A DNA stretch of 33,856 nucleotides. Source: a virus. Below are positions 18,492-27,097 of this stretch, one piece after another; positions within the stretch are counted from its first letter, which is position 1; each line of letters starts with the position of its first letter. The stretch covers positions 1-33,856 of the IMG/VR virus record IMGVR_UViG_3300010430_000286; one strand, 5' to 3'. A model generated the notes under the pieces. The model was not told the origin of the DNA and did not search any database. It worked only from the letters and a program-made list of their open reading frames with translations. The position numbers and the translations under genes are program-made.

Positions 18492-20367
18492 CTACAGCAA
18501 CGCCCACGGAATCCGTCGAGCAATCAAAACAGCACTTCGCAGTTTAGAACCACCTGAAAAACTAAAACCCAGCGAATGGGCCGAGCGGTATTGTCGGATC
18601 CCTGCAGGTAATGCGATTCCAGGATTAATTAGATTTAGGAATGCGCCTTATCAGATTGAGCCGTTAAACATGGCTGCGAATCCAGAGTGTCGCCGGATCT
18701 CTCTGATGTGGGGAGCACAGACCGGTAAAAGCCAAGTTCAATTGATGGCCATGGGATTTTTTATTGACCACGACCCCCAATCGATAATGCATATGCAGCC
18801 GAGCCAAGGTGATTTGCAAACCTGGTTAACTGCTAAGTTTGATCCGATGGTCGATTCGACGGTTACCCTTAAATCTAAGATTGCCGCCCCGAGAAGTCGA
18901 GAAGGTGTGAACAACCAAAGGATGAAACAGTATCCTGGTGGCTTTTTAATGTTCGCTTGGTCTGGCTCGCCAAAAACAATGCGAGGCCGATCGGCCCCGA
19001 AGATTTTTCCTGACGAAACGGATGGTTATGAGCGGACAGGAGAAGGTCACCCGGTTGGGTTGATCTGGCAGCGCGCCGCGACGTTTGGCGATCAAAGGCT
19101 GTTGTTCGAGACCTCGACGCCAACCATTAAAGGCGCCAGTCATATCGAGAAAGCTTTCGATGAGGGAGATCAAAGACGTTGGCATGTTGATTGCCCGCAT
19201 TGTGGCGTTTCTCAATTTTTAAAATGGGCTCAAGTTAGTTGGAGTAAAAGTGAGGCTGGTGAGCATTTACCGGAAACAGCGGGTTATGCTTGCGAAAGTT
19301 GCGGAAGCATATGGGACGACGCCGAAAGATTCGCCGCGATTGTCGCCGGCAAATGGGTAGCCACAAAGCCATTTAGGGGACATGCCTCTTATCATCTTCC
19401 AGAGCTTGCAAGCAAGTTTCGAAAACTCCGAGACATCGTTCAAAGTTTTTTGGATAAAAAGGCTGATGGTGACTTACAGACCTTTGTCAATGTTTCGCTC
19501 GCTGAAACATGGGAAGAAGAAGGGGACAAAGTCGAGCATAGCGCGCTTTATTTGCGACGCGAGTTCTATCCTACGAAAGTGCCCTCAGGTGTTTGTGTCC
19601 TTTTTGCAGGTGTCGACGTCCAAGACGATCGACTCGAGGTCTCGGTTTATGGGGCCGGAGGTGACGGCTCGGAATTCTGGTTGATAACGCACGATATATT
19701 TAGAGGCGACCCTGGAAAAAAAGAACTATGGAAAAGGCTTGATGGCTTTTTATTGACGCCATTCAAGCATGAAAGCGGGCTAAATCTCAGGATAGCCGCC
19801 GCTGCAGTCGACACAGGTGGGCACTATACCCAGGAAGTTTATCGTTTTTGCAAGGTTCGCGAACGTAGAAATGTGTTCGCAGTAAAAGGTAAGTCGCAGA
19901 GCGGGGCGCCGATAGTTTCGAGGCCGAGTAAATCAAATGCGCTTGGTGTGAACCTTTATTCAGTGGGCACCGATACCGCTAAAGATCTAATCTATTCGAG
20001 GCTAAAAAATGGTGAACCTGGACCTGGCTTTGTTCATTTTCCAATGGGTGAGCCAGCTATCGATGAGGAGTTTTTCGAGCAATTAACTGCCGAGAAACGG
20101 ATCACTAAATATAAAAACGGTTTTCCCACAAGGCTCTATATAAAGACGCGATCACGAAATGAGGCGATTGATTGTTTTGTTTATGCACTCGCGGCATTGG
20201 AGATCTTGAAGCCAAATTACCGCGCCCTCGTTGCGATGCTTGTTAAGAAGAAAGAGAAAGAGCCGAAACCAACGAGCACTGATGATCTGACGCCTAAAAA
20301 GATAGTTAAGAAACGGAAGGCCGCTAGAACAAAGCGCAAGAAAAAATCTTATGTAAAAGGTTATTAA
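18460..20367 (+). CDS. Terminase large subunit (gpA-like)
   Basis: A 635-residue DNA-packaging motor and nuclease. Walker A GAQTGKS at residues 85-91, Walker B IFPDE at 182-186 (with the gpA-type hallmark MRGRSAPKIFPDETDGYE), a zinc pair set CPHC...CESC near 250-285, and the nuclease region beginning FAGVDVQDDRLEV (about 385). The last 40 residues are a Lys/Arg-rich tail. Works with the Nu1-like protein at cos and docks on the portal. It starts inside the small-subunit gene. Confidence 0.95.
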   Translation: MNLTTTSTASDYSNAHGIRRAIKTALRSLEPPEKLKPSEWAERYCRIPAGNAIPGLIRFRNAPYQIEPLNMAANPECRRISLMWGAQTGKSQVQLMAMGFFIDHDPQSIMHMQPSQGDLQTWLTAKFDPMVDSTVTLKSKIAAPRSREGVNNQRMKQYPGGFLMFAWSGSPKTMRGRSAPKIFPDETDGYERTGEGHPVGLIWQRAATFGDQRLLFETSTPTIKGASHIEKAFDEGDQRRWHVDCPHCGVSQFLKWAQVSWSKSEAGEHLPETAGYACESCGSIWDDAERFAAIVAGKWVATKPFRGHASYHLPELASKFRKLRDIVQSFLDKKADGDLQTFVNVSLAETWEEEGDKVEHSALYLRREFYPTKVPSGVCVLFAGVDVQDDRLEVSVYGAGGDGSEFWLITHDIFRGDPGKKELWKRLDGFLLTPFKHESGLNLRIAAAAVDTGGHYTQEVYRFCKVRERRNVFAVKGKSQSGAPIVSRPSKSNALGVNLYSVGTDTAKDLIYSRLKNGEPGPGFVHFPMGEPAIDEEFFEQLTAEKRITKYKNGFPTRLYIKTRSRNEAIDCFVYALAALEILKPNYRALVAMLVKKKEKEPKPTSTDDLTPKKIVKKRKAARTKRKKKSYVKGY

Positions 20368-20901
20368 ATGAGCGAACCGAAACGAATCACGGCGGGGAAT
20401 TCCTACAGCTGGGAAAAAAGCCTCGCTGACTTTCCGCCGGCTGACGGCTGGACCTTGCATTACTCACTAGTCAATGCGGTCAATAAATATCAGTTTGACG
20501 CGGCGGACGACGGCCAAACCTACTCGATTGCGATAGGCGTCGATGTTAGCAAAGATTTTGTGGCTGGTGAGTATAAGCTGATCGGATATGTCGCCAAAGC
20601 TGGCGAACGCAAAACCGTTTTTTCTGAGCGCTTGATTGTTCGCCCTGACTTCTCGGACTTAGCAGATTTTAGAAGCTATGCCGAAAAAGTCCTCGAGGCC
20701 ATCAACGCAACGATCGCGAAAACAGCCACAAAAGATCAGCAATCAATCACGGTCGATGGGCAAACGCTGGCCCGTCGATCGATCGCTGATTTGTTATTAC
20801 TCAAGCGCCACTTCGCGCGAGAAGTCGCCCGCGAGCGGCAAGCCGCAAAAATTAAAAAAGCGGGTGGCCTGGCTGGTCGCGTTTCTACGAGGCTTAAATG
20901 A
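20368..20901 (+). CDS. gpW-like head-tail joining protein with extra N-terminal domain
   Basis: A 177-residue protein. The C-terminal third (RSYAEKVLEAINATIAKTAT, then ITVDGQTLARRSIADLLLLK) corresponds to the gpW family, which plugs the portal; lambda gpW has 68 residues. The first ~100 residues (WTLHYSLVNAVNKYQFDAAD; GEYKLIGYVAKAGERKTVFS) are an added beta-sandwich-like domain. It lies between the large terminase and the portal, where W is found in lambda-like phages. Confidence 0.75.
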   Translation: MSEPKRITAGNSYSWEKSLADFPPADGWTLHYSLVNAVNKYQFDAADDGQTYSIAIGVDVSKDFVAGEYKLIGYVAKAGERKTVFSERLIVRPDFSDLADFRSYAEKVLEAINATIAKTATKDQQSITVDGQTLARRSIADLLLLKRHFAREVARERQAAKIKKAGGLAGRVSTRLK

Positions 20902-22493
20902 TGTTTTCATTCTTTAATAAGAATAAAACCGCTAAAAATGTGAGAAGGGCGACAACGGTCCGCCGTCCGGTTGTGAAGCTTGGCCGCGCCGCTTTTGATG
21001 CCGCACAAATCAATAATTTATTCTCCGAGTGGGAGACAATAAGTAAGCCTATAAATGCGCAGCTTGAATCCGATTTGCGAACAATGCGCGCACGCTCAAG
21101 AAACCTTGCGAAGAATAACCCCTACATGAAGCGGTTTTTTAAACTATGCCGCTCGAACATTGTAGGCGCTCAAGGTTTTATTCTAAATTCTGAGGTTACG
21201 CTAACTAATGGTAAGCCAGCGAGAATAGAAAGGGAAGCTATACAAAAAGCCTGGAAAGCGTTTTGTAAAAAAGGTGTGCCCTGCGCTAAAGGCAAAATGA
21301 CAATGAAAGACATTCAAGGAATGATTGTCAATCAGTTGTTTGGCGATGGCGAGATCATTATCAGGGTTTTACAAGGTCGTGACGTTGGCCCTCATGGAAT
21401 AGCCTTTCAATTTATCGATCCTGAATTGCTCGATGTAAATCACAAGGACAATTATAGAGGGAATCGGGTGCGCATGGGGATCGAGACTGATCTCGGCGGC
21501 CGCGTTGTTGCTTATCACTTTCATTCGACAGACTCAACTCACGAGGATTATTACACAGTCGGCGGCCGCGGCTACATCCGAGTTGATAAAGCCAATATTA
21601 TCCATGAGTTTTTTTATGAATATGTAGATCAGCTTCGCGGCTTTCCGGAAATGGTCGCGGCTATGTCCAGGCTTCGCCAGCTGGACGGATACGAAGAGGC
21701 GGAAGTCGTCGCCGCTCGGATTGGTTCCTCTGCTATGGGGTTCATTGAGCGTGGCGAAAACGGCGGCGGATTCGAGGAAAACATGACGAGCGAGGACGAC
21801 GAGCTCGACATTGAGATCGAAAGTGAAGAAGCTGACGATCCAGAAATCGAAACAAACCCCGGCGATTGGCACTACATTGACCACGGCGCAAAAATCCACT
21901 CGTGGAGCCCATCACACCCAAACACCGCCTATAAAGATTTTGTCAAAACCATCTTGAGAGGCATAGCCTCGGGGCTTGGTGTCGATTACAACACGCTGGC
22001 AAACGACCTTGAGGGCGTGAACTTTTCCAGCCTGCGCGGCGGCGTTTTAGAGTCTCGCGAGATGTGGAAGCTCGCTCAAGAATGGGTTGTCGAGCATGTT
22101 ATCGAGGAAATGTTTGAACGTTGGTTGTTCGCTGCATTGTCGACGAAAAATATCGTGATGCCTCGCGGCGATCATCTAAGCGTTCTGGACATCGATCGCT
22201 ATAAAGCGCATTCATTCCAGGCGCGCCGCTGGGCTTGGGTGGATCCCGTAAAGGATCTGCAAGCTGCAAAAATGGCTATCGATGAACGTCTCGCCAGTCG
22301 CTCAGAAATAATTCGCGAACGCGGCCGAGATCCCGATCAGGTCTGGGATGAAATCCAAAAAGAAAGCGAAGATTTAAAAAAGCGCGGTATTGAAATTAAA
22401 TCTGTGCCGACTCAATCCGTCGTGACAAATCAAAGCGAAGAAACGGAAACAAACGAGGATCCGGAAAATGTCGAAGAAACCGAAAATGAATAA
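20898..22493 (+). CDS. Portal protein (lambda gpB-like)
   Basis: A 531-residue portal forming the dodecameric ring at the capsid vertex. Recognisable family segments include RARSRNLAKNNPYMKRFFKL, GDGEIIIRVLQGRD, FQFIDPELLD and ILRGIASGLGVDYNTLANDL, then FSSLRGGVLE. The C-terminus is acidic and low-complexity. It starts at ATGATG overlapping the gpW-like stop. Confidence 0.93.
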   Translation: MMFSFFNKNKTAKNVRRATTVRRPVVKLGRAAFDAAQINNLFSEWETISKPINAQLESDLRTMRARSRNLAKNNPYMKRFFKLCRSNIVGAQGFILNSEVTLTNGKPARIEREAIQKAWKAFCKKGVPCAKGKMTMKDIQGMIVNQLFGDGEIIIRVLQGRDVGPHGIAFQFIDPELLDVNHKDNYRGNRVRMGIETDLGGRVVAYHFHSTDSTHEDYYTVGGRGYIRVDKANIIHEFFYEYVDQLRGFPEMVAAMSRLRQLDGYEEAEVVAARIGSSAMGFIERGENGGGFEENMTSEDDELDIEIESEEADDPEIETNPGDWHYIDHGAKIHSWSPSHPNTAYKDFVKTILRGIASGLGVDYNTLANDLEGVNFSSLRGGVLESREMWKLAQEWVVEHVIEEMFERWLFAALSTKNIVMPRGDHLSVLDIDRYKAHSFQARRWAWVDPVKDLQAAKMAIDERLASRSEIIRERGRDPDQVWDEIQKESEDLKKRGIEIKSVPTQSVVTNQSEETETNEDPENVEETENE

Positions 22494-24387
22494 TTTCGAG
22501 CGCAAGCTTGAAGAGTTTAAAAAAGGCCCGCAACAGCGGGCTTTTTTGATCGAGCGTGCGGACGATAGCGACGACACGATCGACACGGAAGCGCGCACGG
22601 TTTGGCTCGCGTTTTCCAGCGAGGAACCATATGAACGATGGTTCGGTAATGAAATTTTAGGCCATGACGACGGCGAGGTCGACCTCTCTCGCATGGCTGG
22701 GGCGGCTCTGCTTGTTGGTCACAATTGGGATGATCACGTCGGAGTCGTTGAGGAATATCGAGTCGATGCGGATCGCCGGGGGCGAGCATTGGTTCGGTTT
22801 GGAAAATCCGCTCGGGCGAGTGAGATTTTTGACGATGTTGTCGACGGGATCCGTCGTCAAGTCTCGGTTGGCTACATGGTGAAAGAGATGAAGCTGGTCG
22901 CAGAACGAGACGAAGGTCCGGACGATTACCGCGTCACAGACTGGCAGCCTTACGAAGTCTCGATCGTATCGGTGGCCGCTGATCCTTCTGTTGGCGTGGG
23001 TCGCCATGATGAAGCATTACAGCAAATTGAAAAAGAGACAAAAACCGAAATTGATAAACCAGAACAGGAGATCCCAAAAATGGATCCTAAAGAGAAAGAA
23101 ATTGAAACCCCGGTAAACGTTGAAGCCGAGCGAAGCGCTGCCGAGGCAAACGAAAATAATCGCGTCCAAGAAATTTTGGCCGCGGGCGAAAAGTTCGGCG
23201 CTATGGACCTGGCTTTGAACTTTGTAAAAGATCGCTCTAAATCAGTTGACGATCTGGCGTTGGCAATCCTTGAAAAGGACGGCGTCGAAGCTCAGAAAGC
23301 CGAAGATCCAGAAATCGGCATGGATGAACGAGATCTTAACAACTTCTCGTTTATTAGATTACTAAATGCCGCGGCGAACCCTACTGATAACGCCGCTCAA
23401 AAAGCCGCTGGCTTTGAGCTTGAATGCTCGCGCGCTGCCGCTGAAAAAATGCGAAAAGATGTTCGCGGGATCATGGTCCCTTATGACGTCTTAGCTCAAA
23501 AGCGTGATTTAACAGTTGCAGGCGAAGCGGCAAACCTTGTTTCTACCGATCTGCTTTCAGGCTCATTCATTGACCTGTTAACTAACATGTTAGCAATCCG
23601 CCAATGTGGCGCGACGGTCCTCGATGGCTTGAATGGTAACCTGGCGATCCCTCGTCAATTAACCGGTACTTCTCACTTTTGGGTTGGTGAAGGTGTCGCG
23701 CCTACTGAGTCAGATGTAACTTTTGATCAGGTTGCATTGACACCGCATACAGTGGGCGCATTCACAGAGTTCACTCGTCGCACGCTAAAGCAATCCTCAA
23801 TTGCTGTTGAGAACTTTATCCGAATGGATTTAGCTCGAACGTTAGCGCTCGCGATTGATGCGGCCGCTATTAACGGCAGCGGCACCGGTGACGAGCCCGA
23901 GGGCATTTTAAACGCGACCGGTGTAGGCAATAGCGCGGTCGGTGGTACAAATGGCGGCGCGCCAACCTGGCCGCACATTACCAAGATGGAAAGTGACGTC
24001 GCGGCGGCAAATGCCGACATGGGGACGCTTTGCTATCTAACCAATGCGCTAGTCCGCGGTAAGTTGAAAGAAACTGAAAAATTCGCTGCCAGCGGCCGTG
24101 AAATCTGGACAGGCGACGCGAACCCGTTAAACGGTTATCGAGCGGTTGTTTCTAACCAGGTGCCAAGCGACTTGTCGAAAGGTACATCGAACGGCATTTT
24201 GTCGGCGATGATCTTCGGTAACTTTGCCGACGTTCTTATTGGTATGTGGGGCGGTCTAGATTTATTGACTAACCCTTACAGCAAAGATACCTCGGGCGTT
24301 GTTCGCGTGACAGCATTCCAGGATGTAGACGTCGCATTACGTCACGAAGAAAGCTTCTCTGTGTTTAACGACATCGACCCGGCTTAA
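22468..24387 (+). CDS. Prohead protease-major capsid fusion protein
   Basis: A 639-residue protein. Residues 20-180 match an HK97-type (S78) prohead protease, with candidate catalytic H85 (LLVGHNWDDH) and S133 (RRQVSVGYMV). Residues 190-300 form an acidic, helical delta/scaffold-like linker (EKETKTEIDKPEQEIPKMDP). Residues 310-639 are an HK97-fold major capsid protein (LSGSFIDLLTNMLAIRQCGA; TRRTLKQSSIAVENFIRMDL; GILNATGVG). Self-cleavage should release the capsid protein. ATG 22468 overlaps the portal end by 26 bases, with GAGG nine bases upstream. Confidence 0.92.
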   Translation: MSKKPKMNNFERKLEEFKKGPQQRAFLIERADDSDDTIDTEARTVWLAFSSEEPYERWFGNEILGHDDGEVDLSRMAGAALLVGHNWDDHVGVVEEYRVDADRRGRALVRFGKSARASEIFDDVVDGIRRQVSVGYMVKEMKLVAERDEGPDDYRVTDWQPYEVSIVSVAADPSVGVGRHDEALQQIEKETKTEIDKPEQEIPKMDPKEKEIETPVNVEAERSAAEANENNRVQEILAAGEKFGAMDLALNFVKDRSKSVDDLALAILEKDGVEAQKAEDPEIGMDERDLNNFSFIRLLNAAANPTDNAAQKAAGFELECSRAAAEKMRKDVRGIMVPYDVLAQKRDLTVAGEAANLVSTDLLSGSFIDLLTNMLAIRQCGATVLDGLNGNLAIPRQLTGTSHFWVGEGVAPTESDVTFDQVALTPHTVGAFTEFTRRTLKQSSIAVENFIRMDLARTLALAIDAAAINGSGTGDEPEGILNATGVGNSAVGGTNGGAPTWPHITKMESDVAAANADMGTLCYLTNALVRGKLKETEKFAASGREIWTGDANPLNGYRAVVSNQVPSDLSKGTSNGILSAMIFGNFADVLIGMWGGLDLLTNPYSKDTSGVVRVTAFQDVDVALRHEESFSVFNDIDPA

Positions 24388-24412
24388 TTGGCGGTTAGAT
24401 AAAACCTAAAAT

Positions 24413-24437
24413 GGCGAGCTAAAAACTCGCCTTTTTT
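24413..24437 (+). terminator. Terminator after the capsid gene
   Basis: A perfect stem GGCGAG / CTCGCC with loop CTAAAAA minus its first base pairs, then TTTTTT. It would lower transcription of the downstream tail genes relative to capsid, unless polymerase is Q-modified. Confidence 0.8.
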
Positions 24438-24468
24438 ATTTCCTGCAAATCAAAAAAGGTATTCCACC

Positions 24469-24657
24469 ATGGCAAAGAAAGCCCCTGAAAAAGTAAAAAT
24501 TAAACTGTTGCGCCGGATCCTCGTTGAGGGTGAAGGTAAAGAGATCGGCGATGTGGTTAGTGTCGAGCCGAAAAAAGCGTTGGCCATTGTCAGCGCTAAA
24601 AAAGCGACGTTTGATCTCGAATTCAAAATCGACCCTCCAAAACCAACAAAAAAGTAA
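24469..24657 (+). CDS. Small basic protein of the head cluster
   Basis: A 62-residue Lys-rich protein (KVKIKLLRRILVEGEGKEIG, then VVSVEPKKALAIVSAKKA) with an SH3-like look and a Pro/Lys tail. Located between capsid and the FII-like gene, where lambda has FI; I cannot show homology to FI. Start follows AAAAGGTATTCCACC. Probably a head-completion or decoration factor. Confidence 0.65.
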   Translation: MAKKAPEKVKIKLLRRILVEGEGKEIGDVVSVEPKKALAIVSAKKATFDLEFKIDPPKPTKK

Positions 24658-24660
24658 CAC

Positions 24661-24948
24661 ATGAAGCAGAACGAACTAAACGAACTGGCCGCCGAGATGT
24701 TTGATCCCGATTTGCCGGGGGTTTTTGACGCTTATTTCGGCAATTCAAAAGCAACCGGCAAGCTTGCTAAACAATACGTCGAGACGGATCGGATCGTTGG
24801 CGTTCGTTCTACTTTTTTGTGCCCTGCGTCGCAAGTTGAAAGCGTGAAAGAGGGTGACGCTATCGAGATAAATAACTCGACTTTCACAGTTGAAGCTATC
24901 GAAACAGAGGGCGTTGCGCTAGTGCGGTTTATTCTGGGGAGATATTAA
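24661..24948 (+). CDS. Head-tail joining protein (gpFII-like)
   Basis: A 95-residue beta-rich protein: VGVRSTFLCPASQVESVKEG, then DAIEINNSTFTVEAIETEG and VRFILGRY resemble lambda gpFII, which caps the head and forms the tail docking ring. Three bases after the previous stop and three before the tail terminator gene. Position and length agree with the family. Confidence 0.75.
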   Translation: MKQNELNELAAEMFDPDLPGVFDAYFGNSKATGKLAKQYVETDRIVGVRSTFLCPASQVESVKEGDAIEINNSTFTVEAIETEGVALVRFILGRY

Positions 24949-24950
24949 CC

Positions 24951-25385
24951 ATGGCACACAGAGCAAAGGATATTATCGACGCGATTAAGACCGTCTTAAC
25001 TGGTCTGAATACGACCGGCCAAGACGTTAAAGTCTCTCGCGCTTTTCCCAGCGGCACTTTTCCGAATTTAACTATTTACCCTGGGCAAAACACAATTCGT
25101 CAAAATCTATCAAACGCGATCATGATCCGCGAGTTGGTTGTCAGGGTTGCAATTCAGGTAAACGGCAATCCGGATTTGTTGGACGATCAAATTCTACAAA
25201 TTGAAGCGGAGATCTGGCGAGCCATTATGGCGGATACAACTCTCGGCCTAAATTTTATTGACGACATCGATCCGCTTGGGCTTGGCGAGCCGGATCTGTC
25301 AAATGGCGACGAAGTCCCGACCGCTGTCGTCGAGTCATCTTGGCGCGTTGTTTACCGGCATTCGGTAAGCGATCCCGAATCTTAA
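24951..25385 (+). CDS. Tail terminator (gpU-like)
   Basis: A 144-residue protein with an RAKDIIDAIKTVLTGLNTTG start, PNLTIYPGQN, and a strand-rich middle IMIRELVVRVAIQVNG ending in VVESSWRVVYRHS. Fits lambda gpU and related tail terminators, which end tube growth and join tail to head. Gene order (FII, U, tube) agrees. Confidence 0.75.
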   Translation: MAHRAKDIIDAIKTVLTGLNTTGQDVKVSRAFPSGTFPNLTIYPGQNTIRQNLSNAIMIRELVVRVAIQVNGNPDLLDDQILQIEAEIWRAIMADTTLGLNFIDDIDPLGLGEPDLSNGDEVPTAVVESSWRVVYRHSVSDPES

Positions 25386-25398
25386 AAGGTAACTCTCA

Positions 25399-25494
25399 AT
25401 GAAAAAAACTTATGAACCCAGAAAGGGCGGATCGCGCGTGGTTGAGCCAAAAGGCAAAACCAAAGCCGACGAGCCAAAGAAAAAAGAGGCTTAA
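25399..25494 (+). CDS. 31-residue basic peptide before the tail tube gene
   Basis: MKKTYEPRKGGSRVVEPKGK then TKADEPKKKEA. ATG 25399 has AAAAGGTAA upstream. Very short Lys/Pro-rich peptides at this point of the tail cluster exist in other phages; role unknown. It ends three bases before the tail tube start. Confidence 0.6.
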   Translation: MKKTYEPRKGGSRVVEPKGKTKADEPKKKEA

Positions 25495-25497
25495 ATC

Positions 25498-26415
25498 ATG
25501 CTGGTAAAAAAAGAACTTATTCTTATTGCGATCGAATCGGCGTACAACACCGATCCGACCCCGACCGGGACAGACGCGATACTTGTCGAGGATGTTGATT
25601 TTAACTTTGAGGGCTCGAGAATGATCGAGCGCAATCCGGTTAAGCCGACGCTTGGCAAAGAAAAACAAATCTTTGGTGGAAAGCTGGCTCAAATCAGTTT
25701 TAACGCCGAATTAAAGGGATCTGGTGCCGCAGGAACCCCGCCAGAAATTGCGGCGGCCTTGCGCGCTTGCGGCTTGGCTGAGACGATTGTCGCCTCGACT
25801 TCTGTCACTTATGAGCCCGCATCCGACTCTCACGAAAGCGCCACGATCTACTATTACCAGGATGGCAAGTTGCACAAGATCACCGGTGCCCGCGGTAATG
25901 CAGAATTTACCTTTACCGTTGGCGATAAGCCAATGGTTAATTTTACCTTTACCGGTCACCATGCGGAAGAAAGCGACGCCGCTTTGATTTCTGGGACGTT
26001 TGATTCCACTTCGCCAGTACCTTTAATCAACATACCGTTTACCGTGGGTGCTTTCAATGCCGCAATTAGCGCGATGACTTTTTCTCTTAACAATGAAATA
26101 GCGACCCCCGTCTCTATTTCTGCGGTTGATGGTTACGGTGAAATCAGAATCACCGATCGCGATTGCGCGGGATCATTTGACCCCGAGGCGACTTTAATCG
26201 CTACGCAAGACTGGCGGGGTGATTGGGAAGCCGGCAACGAAAAAGGGATCACGATTGGACCCATCGGCTCGGCGGCTGGAAATAACATTGATATGTCGAT
26301 CCCTAACGCCGCCTATAGAGACTTGTCCCAGGGCGACCGAGACGCGGTTCGCACCTACGACATACCTTTTGGCGCGGTCGGCGACGATAACGCATTCTCG
26401 CTCATTTACACCTAA
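25498..26415 (+). CDS. Major tail tube protein
   Basis: A 305-residue beta-rich protein. Opening KKELILIAIESAYNTDPTPT and GSRMIERNPVKPTLGKEKQI are typical of lambda-like tube subunits, with a FNAELKGSG strand and an inner ARGNAEFTFTVGDKPMVNFT stretch. The later part (about 200-300) might be a surface domain. It polymerises around the tape measure; the next genes are the tail chaperones. Confidence 0.88.
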   Translation: MLVKKELILIAIESAYNTDPTPTGTDAILVEDVDFNFEGSRMIERNPVKPTLGKEKQIFGGKLAQISFNAELKGSGAAGTPPEIAAALRACGLAETIVASTSVTYEPASDSHESATIYYYQDGKLHKITGARGNAEFTFTVGDKPMVNFTFTGHHAEESDAALISGTFDSTSPVPLINIPFTVGAFNAAISAMTFSLNNEIATPVSISAVDGYGEIRITDRDCAGSFDPEATLIATQDWRGDWEAGNEKGITIGPIGSAAGNNIDMSIPNAAYRDLSQGDRDAVRTYDIPFGAVGDDNAFSLIYT

Positions 26416-26450
26416 ACAAAAAAAACAATCTTTAACAGGAGACAGCCCCA

Positions 26451-26804
26451 ATGTCTATTAAAGTTAATACAGGCCTCGTGGCCGATTGGTATACACCAGA
26501 AAGCGAAAAAGATTCTGACAATCCGGCTCGATTTAAACTAAAGCCGCTCGATGGACTGACTCAGGTCGACGTTTACAGCAAAGCAAAGATTACCGAGCAA
26601 GGCGGATTTGTGCCAACACGCCAAGCGGCCGAGGTAGCTTTACGCGCTTCTTTGATTGAATGGGAAAATATCGACGACGCGAACGGCCGCCCCCTCAAAT
26701 GCTCCCCGCATAACTTCCGGCACTTGCCCGGCGAAATCGTCCAGGAGCTTACGCAAGAAATATTGATCCGCTCTGACCTGGACGAGGACGACGAAAAAAA
26801 CTAA
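26451..26804 (+). CDS. Tail assembly chaperone, short form (gpG-like)
   Basis: A 117-residue protein (FKLKPLDGLTQVDVYSKAKI; AAEVALRASLIEWENIDDAN) ending DLDEDDEKN. It lies between the tube and tape-measure genes, where lambda gpG binds the tape measure. Its last codons GAA AAA AAC contain a canonical -1 slippery heptamer just before TAA, so a fraction of ribosomes would produce the longer form. Confidence 0.85.
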   Translation: MSIKVNTGLVADWYTPESEKDSDNPARFKLKPLDGLTQVDVYSKAKITEQGGFVPTRQAAEVALRASLIEWENIDDANGRPLKCSPHNFRHLPGEIVQELTQEILIRSDLDEDDEKN

Positions 26805-27097
26805 TCATCGCGGTTGAAGTTGCGAAAAATCCCGAAAGCTTCAACTGCGATGAATGTATATGGGGTGGTCACTGTGACAGTGACAATCCCGCGCCTTTTA
26901 AACAATGGGAGATCCCCGGCGTTATTGAGTCAGATATTTGCCTCAAGCCGATGATCACCGATCGGACCTATAACCTTCTCTCTCTCTATCGCCACTATAA
27001 AAACGGTTTTTTGTTCACCGGCATCGGCATCAACGATCAACCAAATGTTTATTTAAAAGCGATGGAAATAATCGACGGAACTTTTAATAGTGACTAG
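26451..27097 (+). CDS. Tail assembly chaperone, frameshifted long form (gpGT-like)
   Basis: A -1 shift at 26795-26801 joins the 117-residue frame to an open frame 26801-27097, giving about 215 residues. The T-like part (ESFNCDECIWGGHCDSDNPA, then YNLLSLYRHYKNGF) has no usable start codon of its own near its beginning, and holds a Cys cluster that may bind zinc. Long and short forms together load the tube subunit onto the tape measure in lambda. The frame overlaps the tape-measure start by eight bases. Confidence 0.85.
26795..26853 (+). promoter_or_regulatory. Programmed -1 frameshift signal
   Basis: Slippery heptamer A AAA AAC (26795-26801) in the correct phase, three bases, then a 15-bp stem (26805-26819 with 26839-26853, one G-U pair) closing a 19-base loop. 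Heptamer plus downstream hairpin is the classic layout. Confidence 0.85.

Noticed and set aside
21534-21899. 121-residue frame antisense to the portal gene
   Set aside because: Lies wholly inside a well-supported gene and shows no family resemblance.
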